Part shown: one piece after another, positions 28,601 through 38,244 of the stretch
Layout: every line of letters begins with the position of its first letter
Position numbering within the stretch: the stretch's first letter is position 1
Source of the DNA: Arthonia radiata
Taxonomy: Eukaryota > Ascomycota > Arthoniomycetes > Arthoniales > Arthoniaceae
Assembly (NCBI GenBank): GCA_002989075.1
Contig: PSQN01000005.1
Coordinates: forward strand, 992,001 to 1,056,000
Direction: 5' to 3'
Length of the DNA: 64,000 bases
The notes under the pieces: model-generated
Told to the model about the DNA's origin: nothing
The model's database searches: none
The model's input: only the letters and a program-made list of their open reading frames with translations
Made by a program: the position numbers and the translations under genes

Positions 28601-29131
28601 GTTCTTCTTTTATAGAATCTCTAGTATCTTATTATCATTATACTTATAGATATAAAATAGAATACTAATAGTAATTTAAAGCTGTATTTAGTTACTAATA
28701 GTAACTTACTTTCTTTTTTAACTACTTATTAATTTTTATACTCTAAGTCTTTTAGTAAGTATAAAGAGACTAATATTAATATTAATAGTAAGAAGCAACT
28801 TTAAAATATATTTATTTAAATAATTAGCGTTATATATATTAGTAATCTTATCTTTAAAACAATTAATATTATTGTTTTTAGAGTAGATTATAATAATAAT
28901 AATAATATATATAGATAATAATTATAGCAGTATAGTCTTATTAAAGTAAGTAGTATAAGTATACTAAAATTTAGCTACGTCTACTCTATAATTTTATATA
29001 TAAGGTAGTTTAATAGGCGCTTACATAGCCTACTAACAATAGTATACTACTATCTACTCTATCTTACTATTAAAGCTAGGCTTTATTAACGTTATAGAGC
29101 TATAGCTGCGTTTACCTAGGAATAATAGAAA
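25693..29131. repeat. RIP-degraded interior of the DNA transposon, right part
   Basis: About 3.4 kb of AT-rich, CA/TG-poor DNA between the chromovirus and the right inverted repeat. No gene is recognisable. It contains an unusual AGAAGT/ACTTCT-rich patch near 27.5-28.1 kb, listed separately. Confidence 0.6.
27570..28090. repeat. AGAAGT/ACTTCT-rich inverted patch, possible small nested element
   Basis: About 500 bp in which GAAGTAGAAG-like purine runs and their complements alternate, concentrated at both ends (about 27,570-27,770 and 27,945-28,080) around a plainer middle. The edges read roughly TCTCTATAGAAG on the left and CTTCTGTAGAGA on the right, so they are inverted to each other. No target duplication was found. 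It could be a MITE-like insertion or a simple-sequence expansion. Confidence 0.35.
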
Positions 29132-29228
29132 TTATTGTATATGCGGTTAGTATATCTGGGTTATAGTGGTGCTATAGGCTAAAAGGCGGACGCGGGATTA
29201 GTCGGGGTTATGACCAGTCGGTAGTTGT
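29132..29228 (-). repeat. Right terminal inverted repeat
   Basis: A 97-bp inverted match to 17091-17187. This copy keeps more C and G than the left one. GGCGCCC follows at 29229-29235 as the second copy of the target duplication. Confidence 0.85.
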
Positions 29229-29235
29229 GGCGCCC

Positions 29236-29414
29236 GTGCTCTGGGCTCTAGTGTCTATCCACCCGCCAACTACGCTGAGCACCCTCATTCCACCATTAGA
29301 GTGTGCCACGAGCTACGACAAACCCAATTGATGCACATGTTGTAGAAGCTTGGTCTATGAAAGCAGAGAGTAATCAAGCTGAATACACTGCAGCGATATC
29401 CCGAGCAAGAGTTC
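29236..29414. other. 3' flank of the oxygenase gene
   Basis: About 180 bp of normal-composition DNA between the transposon's target duplication and the oxygenase stop codon. It probably contains the 3' untranslated region. Nothing else is visible. Confidence 0.4.
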
Positions 29415-30546
29415 CTAGGCAGACGCCGCAGCAACATCTTTGCCCGCCTCCACCTTTGGCGCCCCATCCTTATGCTTCCAATCCTCGTTTTTCCCCTCCT
29501 TGTGCAGCTTCGCCAGCCTGTCCATCACGTGCTTCCCCGCGTAGACAGCCTCGTACTTCCGCGGATTCTCCGGCGTGCAGCAGGGCGCCAGCGGCTCAAT
29601 CAAGGCATCCCTGTTCGCCTGCCCGAACCACGCGATCGAGTACCGCGATGGGATGACCGACGGCAGCTCGCGCGCGGATTTATGAAATGCATCCAGCTCG
29701 ACGACCCGATGCTCGGTACTGCTCAGCGTGTCGTTGAACCAGCGCGCGAGCAGATCGCCCACGTTGACAATGCAGGCGCCTGGGATCGGGGGCGCATCCA
29801 CGTATTCGCCGTGCTTGTTGCGTACCTGCAGACCGCTTTGGTCGTCATTGAAGAGCAGCGTGAGCGTGCCATAGTCTGTAGGCGGGCTCGCGCGAAAGCG
29901 ATTTTTGAAGGTCTCGGACGATGTCTCCGGATAGTGCAGCACGCGGAAGAAGTGGTCCTTAGCGCTCACGTACGGATCGAAGAAGTCCTCTTGCAGACCG
30001 ACCTGTTCCGCTAGTGCGTGCAGCAATTCGAGATGGATCTTGTGGCATTCGTTGAAAGTGATGTTCATGCGTGTCCGTAGCTCGGGCAAGTTTGATGGCC
30101 ATTGATTCGGGCGCGAGCCGTCTTCATCGTTGCCGACGTCAAAGGCCTCCTTCTGATCAGCGGCACGGGCGCCACCAGATGTTCGAGATGGATCGAACCA
30201 TCCGTGAAAGAAGTGCGCAGGGCCGGTCTCGATCTTAGCCTTCTCTTCAGCAGGCTGACTGAAGAATGCTTTGGCGTCGGCGAAGAGCCCGGTCTGTACT
30301 TCGATGGGTATAGAGTGGTTGGTAAGGTAGACAAAGCCGACGTCCTAGTACATTGCGACGATGAGCGTATGCTCTAGGATGCGCGCTTCGGTACCATTTG
30401 AGACTTACACCTAGAGCTTTATAGAGCTTTGCCTGTTCCAGACGTCTCCTCAGTCTACTAGAGGCGTTCTCCTTAGTTTCGCTCTGTAGCATGAGTTTCG
30501 AGTAATCGATGATGGGCAATGCCGCGTTTTTTGCGTCGATAGCCAT
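29415..30546 (-). CDS. 2-oxoglutarate/Fe(II)-dependent oxygenase (isopenicillin N synthase-like), iron ligand altered
   Basis: Two exons (30409-30546 and 29415-30344; intron 30345-30408, GTAAGT...CTAG) give 355 residues, a normal size. The start is the first ATG in frame. The N-terminal domain has PIIDYSKL and GFVYLTNHSIP, typical of DIOX_N. The C-terminal jelly-roll has TDYGTLTLLFNDD, STEHRV (His258) and SRYSIAWF (Arg280 and Ser282, the 2OG-binding pair). Such enzymes hydroxylate, desaturate or cyclise small molecules in the cytosol. The family's iron triad is HxD...H. Here the first His is Pro201 (P-T-D; CCT at 29880-29882), so catalysis is doubtful unless this is a sequencing error. The frame is otherwise open and the intron clean. 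It lies just past the transposon and upstream of the ligase on the same strand, so it is probably a cluster tailoring enzyme. Confidence 0.85.
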
Positions 30547-31005
30547 GGTGAAGCTGACAGGGTCTGGTTTCCCTGTTGCTTTGCTGTTCGGGACGGACAA
30601 AAGAGTGTTCCTGCCCTCCGCCGCTTTCGAGCAGCTGTTTTTGAATGCTGGAGTTGCCCCAGGCGCTCATGTCTCACGGACGTGAGACACGAACTACTTA
30701 GATCTGAAGCTGTTGATGCGCGAGAGTGGGGCTGGACGGAGTCGGAGAGGCATTGTGCTGTTTTCGATGCCCCGGACTTAGTCATCCTTGCAGACAGACC
30801 GAGGGCTTACGCCACTCCGTTGTCTGACGTGGGATATTCCTGCGCCCGCCCCGTGGAGGTCAATGGCCTCCGTAACTCATGCTGATCTGGGGCATACCGG
30901 CGGCGATTACACGTCGCGAGTGCAGCTGTGAACCTCGCGATGATGGGATGTTCAGCGCAAGTTTCGGAAGTTCCAAAAGCAGCGCATTAAAACGTAAGTC
31001 CTACT
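30547..31005. promoter_or_regulatory. Intergenic region, oxygenase promoter side
   Basis: About 460 bp between the oxygenase start and the ligase stop, both genes on the minus strand. It should carry the oxygenase promoter and the ligase terminator region. Short open frames here show no domain. Confidence 0.35.
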
Positions 31006-32803
31006 CTAGTTCGGCGCAAAGCTAATGCACCGGCCCCTCGGCTTGGTGCTCTCGTCAAAGTATTGCTTGATAGCGCCCTTCAGAGCCCGCCTGTTCACCT
31101 TGAAGCCCGTCGTGGGGTAATCGTCAACGAAATAGACGCCTCCAGTAAGACTCTTCAATCCAAACAGGTGCCGCCGTCCGTAGTCTTCAATGTCTGTTGC
31201 CAGCTGTAGCATATCTTGCTGCTTGTGGCTCTCCTGCAATTTGATAAAGGCGGTAGGGAAGTCCCCGTGCAAGGCCTCGCTGTATACACCAACAACCACG
31301 ATAGCCGTAACGGCTTCATGCTTGTACAGCACATTCTCGAGCTCAGTCGCAGAAATGCGGGAACCGTAGCCATCGCCTACCCGGAGTAGCTCCTTGAGCC
31401 GATCCATGATGTAGACGTTGGCGTGTTGATCGATGTAACCGTAATCAGCAGCATGAAACCAGCCTTCGCCGTCAAATGCATCGTTGGCCTCTTCGTCGTT
31501 CTTGTAACCCGCAAACCTTGCAAGCTTGTTCCGGACAAGGATCTCGCCAGGTTCGTTTGCGTCAAGCTCAACACCACTCTCAACGTCCACAACGCGCGCC
31601 TGCATGCCATGGACAAGGCCACCGCTCGAGCCCGGCTTTCTCGAGGCGGCATCTGTCTGCATGGTTATAAGCATGGTTTCCGAAGTTGCCCACTCAAGCG
31701 TGAGATTTGCAGCCGGGAACCTGTCGCAAAGACCCTGACGCAAGTTCGTCGACATCGGGGCGCCAGCGGTAAGAACCCATTTGACGCAAGTGAAGTCTTC
31801 AGCTGGTAAGGTTGATTTGGCGAGATCAGCAGCAACAGGTGGCGTCACGAAGAGGAAGTTGATTTGATGCTTTTTGATGACGGAGGCTGAGTGCTCGTTC
31901 AAGGGTTGAGGAATGAGGATAACAGGAATACCGAGAAGAATGTTGAGACTCATGAGAAGTTTGGCGTTAATGAAGAAGCCGAGCGAGAGGGTGGACAGCC
32001 AGGTGTCTTGTGAAGCGTCCACTTCCTCGGGAACGGTGTGCAGCGTGCCTTCCATGGTGGCAATGTAGTGCGCGTGCGTTGTTACTACGGACTTCATTCC
32101 CCCCGTGGAGCCGCTGGTGCGGTTGACAAACGCCGACGCCTTCGCCGCTTCGTCGACGCTATCGATAGTGTACACAGATTCTGCGGCATTGCCCAGACGG
32201 AGAAACTCTTCCAAGCAAAGCGTGTGTGGGTCCGCCCGATCCATGCAAATGATGGGGATAACTCCAGCAAGAACAGAGGCTAGCTCTGCCATGTTCAGAC
32301 GGTCCCAGTTGGTGATTAGAAGCCGGGATCTGGACTGTTCTAGACGTGCTGCTATGTCTTCGGCAATCATTCCTGCCTGTACCGGAATCAAGGCCACTGT
32401 TGCACCGGCCGCCAGAGCCCCCAAGTAGACGATTGGATATTGTATCTGGCGGCTTGATTAGCAAACAGTGTTTTAAAAAGACAGACGCTGCGAAGTTCAA
32501 GAAGTTGCCAGCTTACATCGTCGTCTGCGAAGATGCTAACAACATCCCCAGCTTTGATATGATAGACCTTGGCCACTGCACTGGCAAATTGCCGGCACTT
32601 TGCTTCCAAGTCTGCCAAGGTCAAGGTCTCGTTCGTCCCTTCCACGCGGTAGAGAACGCGACTCCATGGGTACGAAAGATGTAGTTGAATACATCGCAGC
32701 TGGGAACAGCAGGGTCGGCGAACTTCGACTCGAAAATCTTCGAAGAATGAGAATTACAGCCATCGGAAACGCTATTAAAGCTGCCGAAGCCAGTGAGGTA
32801 CAT
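31006..32803 (-). pseudogene. AMP-dependent synthetase/ligase (4-coumarate-CoA-ligase-like), frameshifted near the N-terminus
   Basis: An adenylate-forming enzyme: it would activate a carboxylic acid as the acyl-AMP and usually pass it to CoA. Exon 2 (31006-32445) gives 479 residues with core A3 RTSGSTGGMKSVVTTH, A5 WATSETM, a Trp-Phe-His-Ala-Ala-Asp version of A7 (most relatives have TGD), DRLKELLRVGDGY (A8) and PTTGFKVNRRALKG (A10, with the lysine). An intron fits at 32446-32516. Exon 1 begins at ATG 32803 and reads IFESKFADPAVPSCDVFNYIF, then must shift one frame near 32,673-32,680 to reach YRVEGTNETLTLADLE; one base appears missing. About 575 residues if counted through. There is no carrier or reductase domain, so this is a free-standing ligase and not an NRPS module. 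It is divergent from the DAHP synthase gene. Broken, unless the shift is an assembly error. Confidence 0.8.
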
Positions 32804-34242
32804 AATTTCAGCCTGCAAGAAGGTTGCTCAGCCTTTGCTGACTCGATTTTGTTTGTGCGAGGTTTGGTCGCATATAAAACATTCGCTGCGCCATCTCAAC
32901 CTGTGAACTTTGCCGTGGCTATAATTAGCAGGATCGCTTACCTCCGAAGGCTTTTGGCGATCGCTCAGCAGTCCGAATGGCATAGTCGAGAATGTTTTGA
33001 GCGATTACAGCTTGTTTGCCGGGGCGCTAGCCGATCTGCAGGTAATGTTCAGGCCTATCGGAGTGTCGAGACTTGATCGTTCCAATGATTACCCTAGGGC
33101 AGTGCACATCGCCACGGCACAGTGCAAACCTAACTTGACGTCGAGTTTCTAAGCGAATGTTTGAAACATCTTGTTCGTTCATGGCGGCCGAGGCGCTGCT
33201 ACGAATATTAGTGCTATCATGGCCCTCGTCAGTGTGGCGATGACTGCCACAAACTACCCATGTGATGACTCCAGATAGTTCTGGACAAGGTCAAGTACAT
33301 TCACTCGTCGATCACAGATTCCCTTACTCCGCAAGCTGTGGGCATGAGACAATGCTCATAGCAGGAGGCCGCCGGTGTGTCAGATTGAGGAACGACAGCA
33401 TGGAGTCGAAACATGTCCCGGCGGTCAATCCACGGCAAATTTAGGTCAAGATATATCCCACTAGCCGATGGTCGACATTTGACCACCCGGGCATATATGG
33501 CAAAGACGTGGAGCCGCTGCGCGGGATGTATGTGCTCGCACGTACGTATCCAGTTGGAATCGATGCCATCGACACATGCTTTCGCGTGATGCGTGTGCTA
33601 ACCATCGGATGTGCAAGGTGCCTCTGTGGATGCTGGGGCAAATTTGGGCCCTAATCTGATCCGTCTGCTTGGACGCGGTGACTCTTGGCATTTGCATGGT
33701 TTTCTGAGAGATACGGTCTTGCTTTCCGGACGACCTTGTCCGTGCACCGGCCGCAGCCTTTTCTTCTTGGCATGCTGCAGTTCGCCGGATGCGACATCCG
33801 CTGACAGCTTAGCAAGACGGCAGTGGGGCGGAGTGGACGCGTCCTCGTTCAATATCAGCGTAGCTCAAGCGCTGATATGATTCGTATGTGGTTTGCACGC
33901 CCGCCCGCAATGGTAACCCCCAGTAATCTGGCACACGGCAGAGGTTCGTGCTTCGGAGGCCACTGGCCAACCAGCTGCGCTTACGGAATGGTTGCGATGA
34001 ACAAATTGTGCAACAAGACTCGCTTGCACTGGTATGGCGCACGTCTTTCTCTTGGGTACTTGGTGCAAGCTGTACATACGTCTAAGATAGATTTTGAGGA
34101 TTTACAATCATCACCTCAAGCGCGCTGCCCAGGTATTTTTGATCTTAGTCGCTCTCCTGTCGAAGCCTCGCGCGTTTCTCCAGAGTCGCCGTCTTTTGTG
34201 GCGTTTGCTGAATCTGTATTGACCATCGCAAGACCATTGGTC
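32804..34242. promoter_or_regulatory. Divergent intergenic region between ligase and DAHP synthase
   Basis: About 1.4 kb between two divergently transcribed genes, so it should hold both promoters. The frame upstream of the chosen DAHP synthase start is open from 33,823, but that part does not resemble the family and is left out. Several other overlapping open frames have no recognisable domain. Confidence 0.4.
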
Positions 34243-35695
34243 ATGAGCATCTCAGAGGGCCCATATGCTGCTAAGTCACCTTCAGGTAATTGGCACGCAG
34301 AGACATGGAGAGAAAGCAGCGTGTACGTTCAGGAAATCAGCTACCCCGACAAAGCTAAGTTGAGCGAGACATGCGATATCATTCGCGCGTTGCCGCCCCT
34401 CGTCAGTGAAGCCAACATTACAGAGGCTCGTTCTGCCTTTGCACTTGCGGCCAGCGGCAAAGGTTTTATAATGCAAGGAGGAGATTGTGCAGAAAGCTTT
34501 GCGGATATCAACATGAACTGTGTCTCCAAGAAGGCACGATTGCTCGCGGATCAAGCTGCGATCATTGAGGGTACTCTGCAGAAACCAGTGACCGTTTTCG
34601 GTCGTATCGCTGGTAGGTAGATCTCAAATTGATGTGTCATGACACTGTCAGTCTGGGCAAATGGGAGAATGTGCTCTGGACTGCCGACACAGTTGACACT
34701 CAAGTCTATAGGTCAGTATGCGAAGCCACGATCGAATCCCTTCGATGTGAACATGGATGGGGCAACCATCATGGCTTTTCGAGGGCACAACGTCAACGGT
34801 CCTGGCCTTTACGAACGAACCCCGGACCCATTCCGCCTCTTGCTGGGTTATTTTCATTCCGCCGCAACTATGAAGATGCTGGGCAAGCTACATCAAACGA
34901 TCGGGTAAGCAAACTTTTGCCACATGAGGCTCTCGTGTGCGGTGGGCCATACGGAGTAGTGTTAATAGAGTCAGTGTCAAGACGCGGAATATCTTCACGA
35001 GTCATGAAGCTCTTCATCTCCCCTACGAATCCGCTGTCACACGTGGACGCTGCAACAGCTCCGCGGCATCCGTCTGGCTTGGAGAGCGTACGCGGGCCTT
35101 GGATGGCGCTCACGTGGAGTACCTGCGCGGTATTGCTAATCCAGTTGGTGTGAAGGTCAGCCATTTCGCAGACCCTGCGGAGATCGTTGCTTTAGTGCGC
35201 CTGTTGAGCGAGGGTCCCTCGCAGCTGCATCACAATGATCAGGCTGTCCACTCTGGATCCCGCCCCGTCGCCATTATTACGCGTTTCGGTGCTGCTCATA
35301 CAGCAAGTGCACTTCCATCTCTTGTTCGCGCTGTGAAGAGCGCGGGTCTTGCCGTGGCATGGATATGCGATCCTTGCCATGGAAACACTCAGACGGTGAA
35401 GGGCGTCAAGACAAGGTGCATCCGGACCATGCTCGATGAGGTAGCATCAACGGTAGCGGTTCTGAATGAGGAAGGGGTGGCGCTTGGCGGTCTGCATATC
35501 GAGCAAACGGGCGAAGCAGTTTCAGAGTGTGTCGAAGACATTGGCCTGTACAGCGGCCCGAATGCTCTTGCTAGCGAGACGGTTCTGGGGAGCAGCGGTT
35601 ACAAGAGCTTGTGCGATCCAAGGCTCTCACGGGAGCAGGCGCTGCTGTTCACAACAAAAGCCGTGAGGCTGATTGCACAACTGACAACGAGATAA
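34243..35695 (+). CDS. Class II 3-deoxy-D-arabino-heptulosonate 7-phosphate (DAHP) synthase, shortened
   Basis: Condenses phosphoenolpyruvate with erythrose 4-phosphate, the first step of the shikimate pathway. Three exons (34243-34612, 34712-34904, 34975-35695; introns of 99 and 70 nt) give 427 residues. Family motifs are clear: MQGGDCAESF (metal Cys82), VFGRIAGQYAKPRSN, FTSHEALHLPYE, LDGAHVEYLRGIANPVGVK (Lys248), ITRFGAAH (Arg291), CDPCHGNT (His323; usually CDPMHGNT), GGLHIEQTG (Glu364) and CDPRL (Asp402). All metal and substrate residues I can place are present. Roughly 50 residues normally found between the FHSA helix (about 171) and FTSHEA (195) are absent, and a second stretch near 211-220 is short. 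Primary fungal metabolism uses class I enzymes, so this paralogue beside a ligase, P450 and oxygenase likely feeds a specialised product. The start at 34243 is the last ATG before the conserved NWHAETWRE. Confidence 0.88.
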
Positions 35696-36134
35696 TATAG
35701 GTTCTCAATATAGATCAAGTCGGGCGCCAGATTGCAATTTCTACCGCTTAGCAATTTTTGCCTAAGTTGGGTCGATATGAGTGAGCTTTTTGAACGCCTT
35801 GCCCTTTTAGGTCGGTAGCGTTCAGTGAGTGTCTGAACCGAACAGCTGTGTTAATCTCTCGGGCAACAGAATATCATCGACTCTAAAGAGAAGACTGCAG
35901 CTACCCCTTCCCATACAAGGTCTTACTGAGCAGATGCACAGCTTTTGAATGATACCTTCAGCGATTGCTAAAGGGGTAGTCCCAGTTGTCAAACGGCTAT
36001 GATTGCCATTTGAGAACAAAGAGCGTGAGACACAGACTTGAAAGATAAGGTGATTCACATGCCCCGTCTGTTTGTACGGGGACGAAATGGGGAGGTGTCG
36101 GCTCAAACACGTTTGCATGTCTAGAAAATGAGCT
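35696..36134. other. Convergent intergenic region, DAHP synthase and P450
   Basis: About 440 bp between the two stop codons. It probably holds both 3' ends. No gene or repeat was seen. Confidence 0.4.
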
Positions 36135-38039
36135 TCACTGTTCTTGAAACCTCCCCTGCCTTGGCGTCACGCGCACCACGATGTCCTGGCCAGCCACGGG
36201 GCCGCTCATGCCAATTGGCGCAGCCTTTGTGTCCCGATCTGGCAGTTTCCCCCCAACGGAAGCTGCGTCAAAGTCGTAGCGCGTTACCAGCATCGCCACC
36301 AGCGACAGAACTTCCGCATGTGCCAAGAATCGACCCGGGCAGGTGCCTACGCCGCCTGTTCTCAGCCGTCAGCTTGAGGTCTTTTGAGAAAGCATGGAGG
36401 TCGCCTATGTGCGGCGCAAGAGCAAAGCAGGCTCACCTCCAAAAGGCCGGAATGAGGGTGGCTTGGCCAAGTGTTCCTTGCCAAGGAACCGGTCCCATTG
36501 GAACTGCTCAGGATGGTCACCAAAGACTGCGCCGTCCTTCAGCATCTCCTGATAAATGATCAGGACATCCGTTCGAGGAGCAAGGACTTTCCCGCTGGGT
36601 AGCTTCTGCTCGGTCAGAGCCCGCCGGCCAGACGAGGTCGTCGCTGTCGTGCGCAGTGTCTCGTTGTAGAGGCTGTTGATCTTCTTGCACGACTTGATCT
36701 TTTGTGAGAGCTCATTGGCATTCTCGCTTGCTTCGACTATGGGTCCGACTTCTTCACGGATTGTAGCAAGAAGGGTGGGGTCGGCTGAGATGTGGGCCAT
36801 GCACCAGAAGCTGAGTTTCCAGATATTGGCGTTCATGCTAATTGAGGAGGGAAAGTCAGAGCGGGTCTCACCGCCTCCACTGCGGTGGTACTTACACCCA
36901 GAGCATCAAACTCAAGATCGCCACGTTGTCGCTGGATTTGAGGCCGCCTTGTTCCTTGCAGTTCTCGAGATTCTTTTGCAACTGCGAAGAGTCCTCACGT
37001 TCGCTCTTAGGAGCGTCGATAAAAGTGGAGAGGGTTCGCTGGTATCGTCGAAGAGCAAGCCTCATTGATATATTCCACGGCAGCGGCAAGTTGCAGAAAA
37101 GCATCCAGCTTTGCTCGTCAAAGGCATAAAAGTCTGCGACGAGACGAAGTTTGATGTCCCGCATCCATGTACCAAAGTATGCTTCGACGGAAGAGCACGT
37201 TGAAAGGTCGCTGAAAAAGCTGTCAAACTCCACAACAAAGCATGTATGCGGGGTGGATGTCAAGAAAAGGTAGAACACACGCAAAAAACTCACCGAATCC
37301 ATTTTGATAGCTCAACGACGCGGGAATCACCCTCAGCACTCATGATCGCGCGAAGGGGAATCTGGTTCGAGAAGCAGGACATTCTCAACTCCTTCAGGAG
37401 CTCTCCAGGCAGCGAGCCAGGTCTGCCCAGTGCGGCGAAATCTTTCTTGGCAATATTTGAAAGCTCATGAAAGAGGATCAAGGAGCTGCCGTTGTGTTTC
37501 GACCACAGCAGGTTCAGGCCACGCTTGGAGACACCGACTCCACGCAGAATTCGCTGAACGAACTTGTCAGGGCTGAAATCTGATACATGAGATTGATGAA
37601 TGAACTCGGAATCTTCGGCCCGGGAGACCAAGCAGATGCTCGCGTGCCCCAGTCGCAATGCGGTCGTCTCGGGGACCGAACGATCTTTTGGGCGGAGTCT
37701 GGCCATGATCATGTCAAAATCCAGCAGGAAGGGTATGAGATGTCCAAAATATGGCGTCCATGAGGACAGCTCCTTTGGACCATGAGGGTATATAAGTCTC
37801 AGCGCTGCTGGTCTGGGGTATCTCCAAGCTAGTACAGTAAGAAACAGAACGATGAGCAAGTTGTAGAAGGGATGCCATGACTGCAAGGGAAGGGTCAATG
37901 GCGTGGGAAGATCGAAAAGCGCGGTTTGGGGGTTTGAATACATGGTGGAGCGGCCAAGACCTGTGCAAGTCTCAGAGTAAGCTGGAAAGTTACTGAGTGG
38001 ACTCATTTTATAGGTTTCGACATGGATGGCCGTGTGCAT
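36135..38039 (-). CDS. Cytochrome P450 monooxygenase
   Basis: Four exons (37294-38039, 36896-37210, 36437-36837, 36135-36355; introns of 83, 58 and 81 nt) give 560 residues. A single membrane anchor, HPFYNLLIVLFLTVLAW (about 56-72), places it in the endoplasmic reticulum facing the cytosol. The I-helix reads LWVMNANIWKLSFW, the N-A-N type seen in P450s resembling CYP7/CYP8 and not the usual (A/G)Gx(D/E)T. The K-helix motif ETLR (413-416) and the haem loop FRPFGGGVGTCPGR (483-496, Cys493) are intact. It uses O2 and electrons from P450 reductase to oxidise a lipophilic small molecule. All frames join without damage, so it looks functional. It is convergent with the DAHP synthase. The RIP block begins only about 200 bp upstream of its ATG, so its promoter may be shortened or silenced. 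Confidence 0.87.
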
Positions 38040-38244
38040 GCTTTGATGTCATTGCAGGCTCGAGGTGACGTTGGGGAACGCCGTGCGGAGGTGGCGTCGT
38101 GCTGGGAAGCGACATGATCAGCATTTTCTCGACGGAGATGGTGCGAGGGCGCTCGTTGTGTAGCTGCAGCCACTCATGCGTGGTTGGCACGTGACGAGTA
38201 GCGAAGCATAGTACGCCCAGTGTTGGTAATAGAGCGGTAACCAC

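Larger units (their letters stand above)
17091..29228. mobile_element. DNA transposon with 97-bp terminal inverted repeats, carrying a nested retroelement
   Basis: The ends are near-perfect inverted repeats (17091-17187 and 29132-29228; 91 of 97 positions match by eye, five of the six mismatches being transitions), beginning ACAACTACCG, flanked by GGCGCCC. Removing the nested chromovirus and its duplicated target leaves about 5.0 kb. The interior (17.19-18.6 kb and 25.69-29.13 kb) is strongly AT-rich and CA/TG-poor, so any transposase has been destroyed by RIP and the superfamily cannot be named. The long inverted repeats and short duplication fit a class II cut-and-paste element. It interrupts the gene island between the transporter and the oxygenase. 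Confidence 0.8.

Noticed and set aside
17091-29228. A Starship-type giant mobile element
   Set aside because: It has long inverted repeats, no tyrosine-recombinase captain gene can be seen, and its size is explained by a 5-kb transposon plus one nested retroelement.
33823-34242. N-terminal extension of the DAHP synthase frame
   Set aside because: The frame is open, but this part does not match the family, whose conserved N-terminus begins just after the ATG at 34243.
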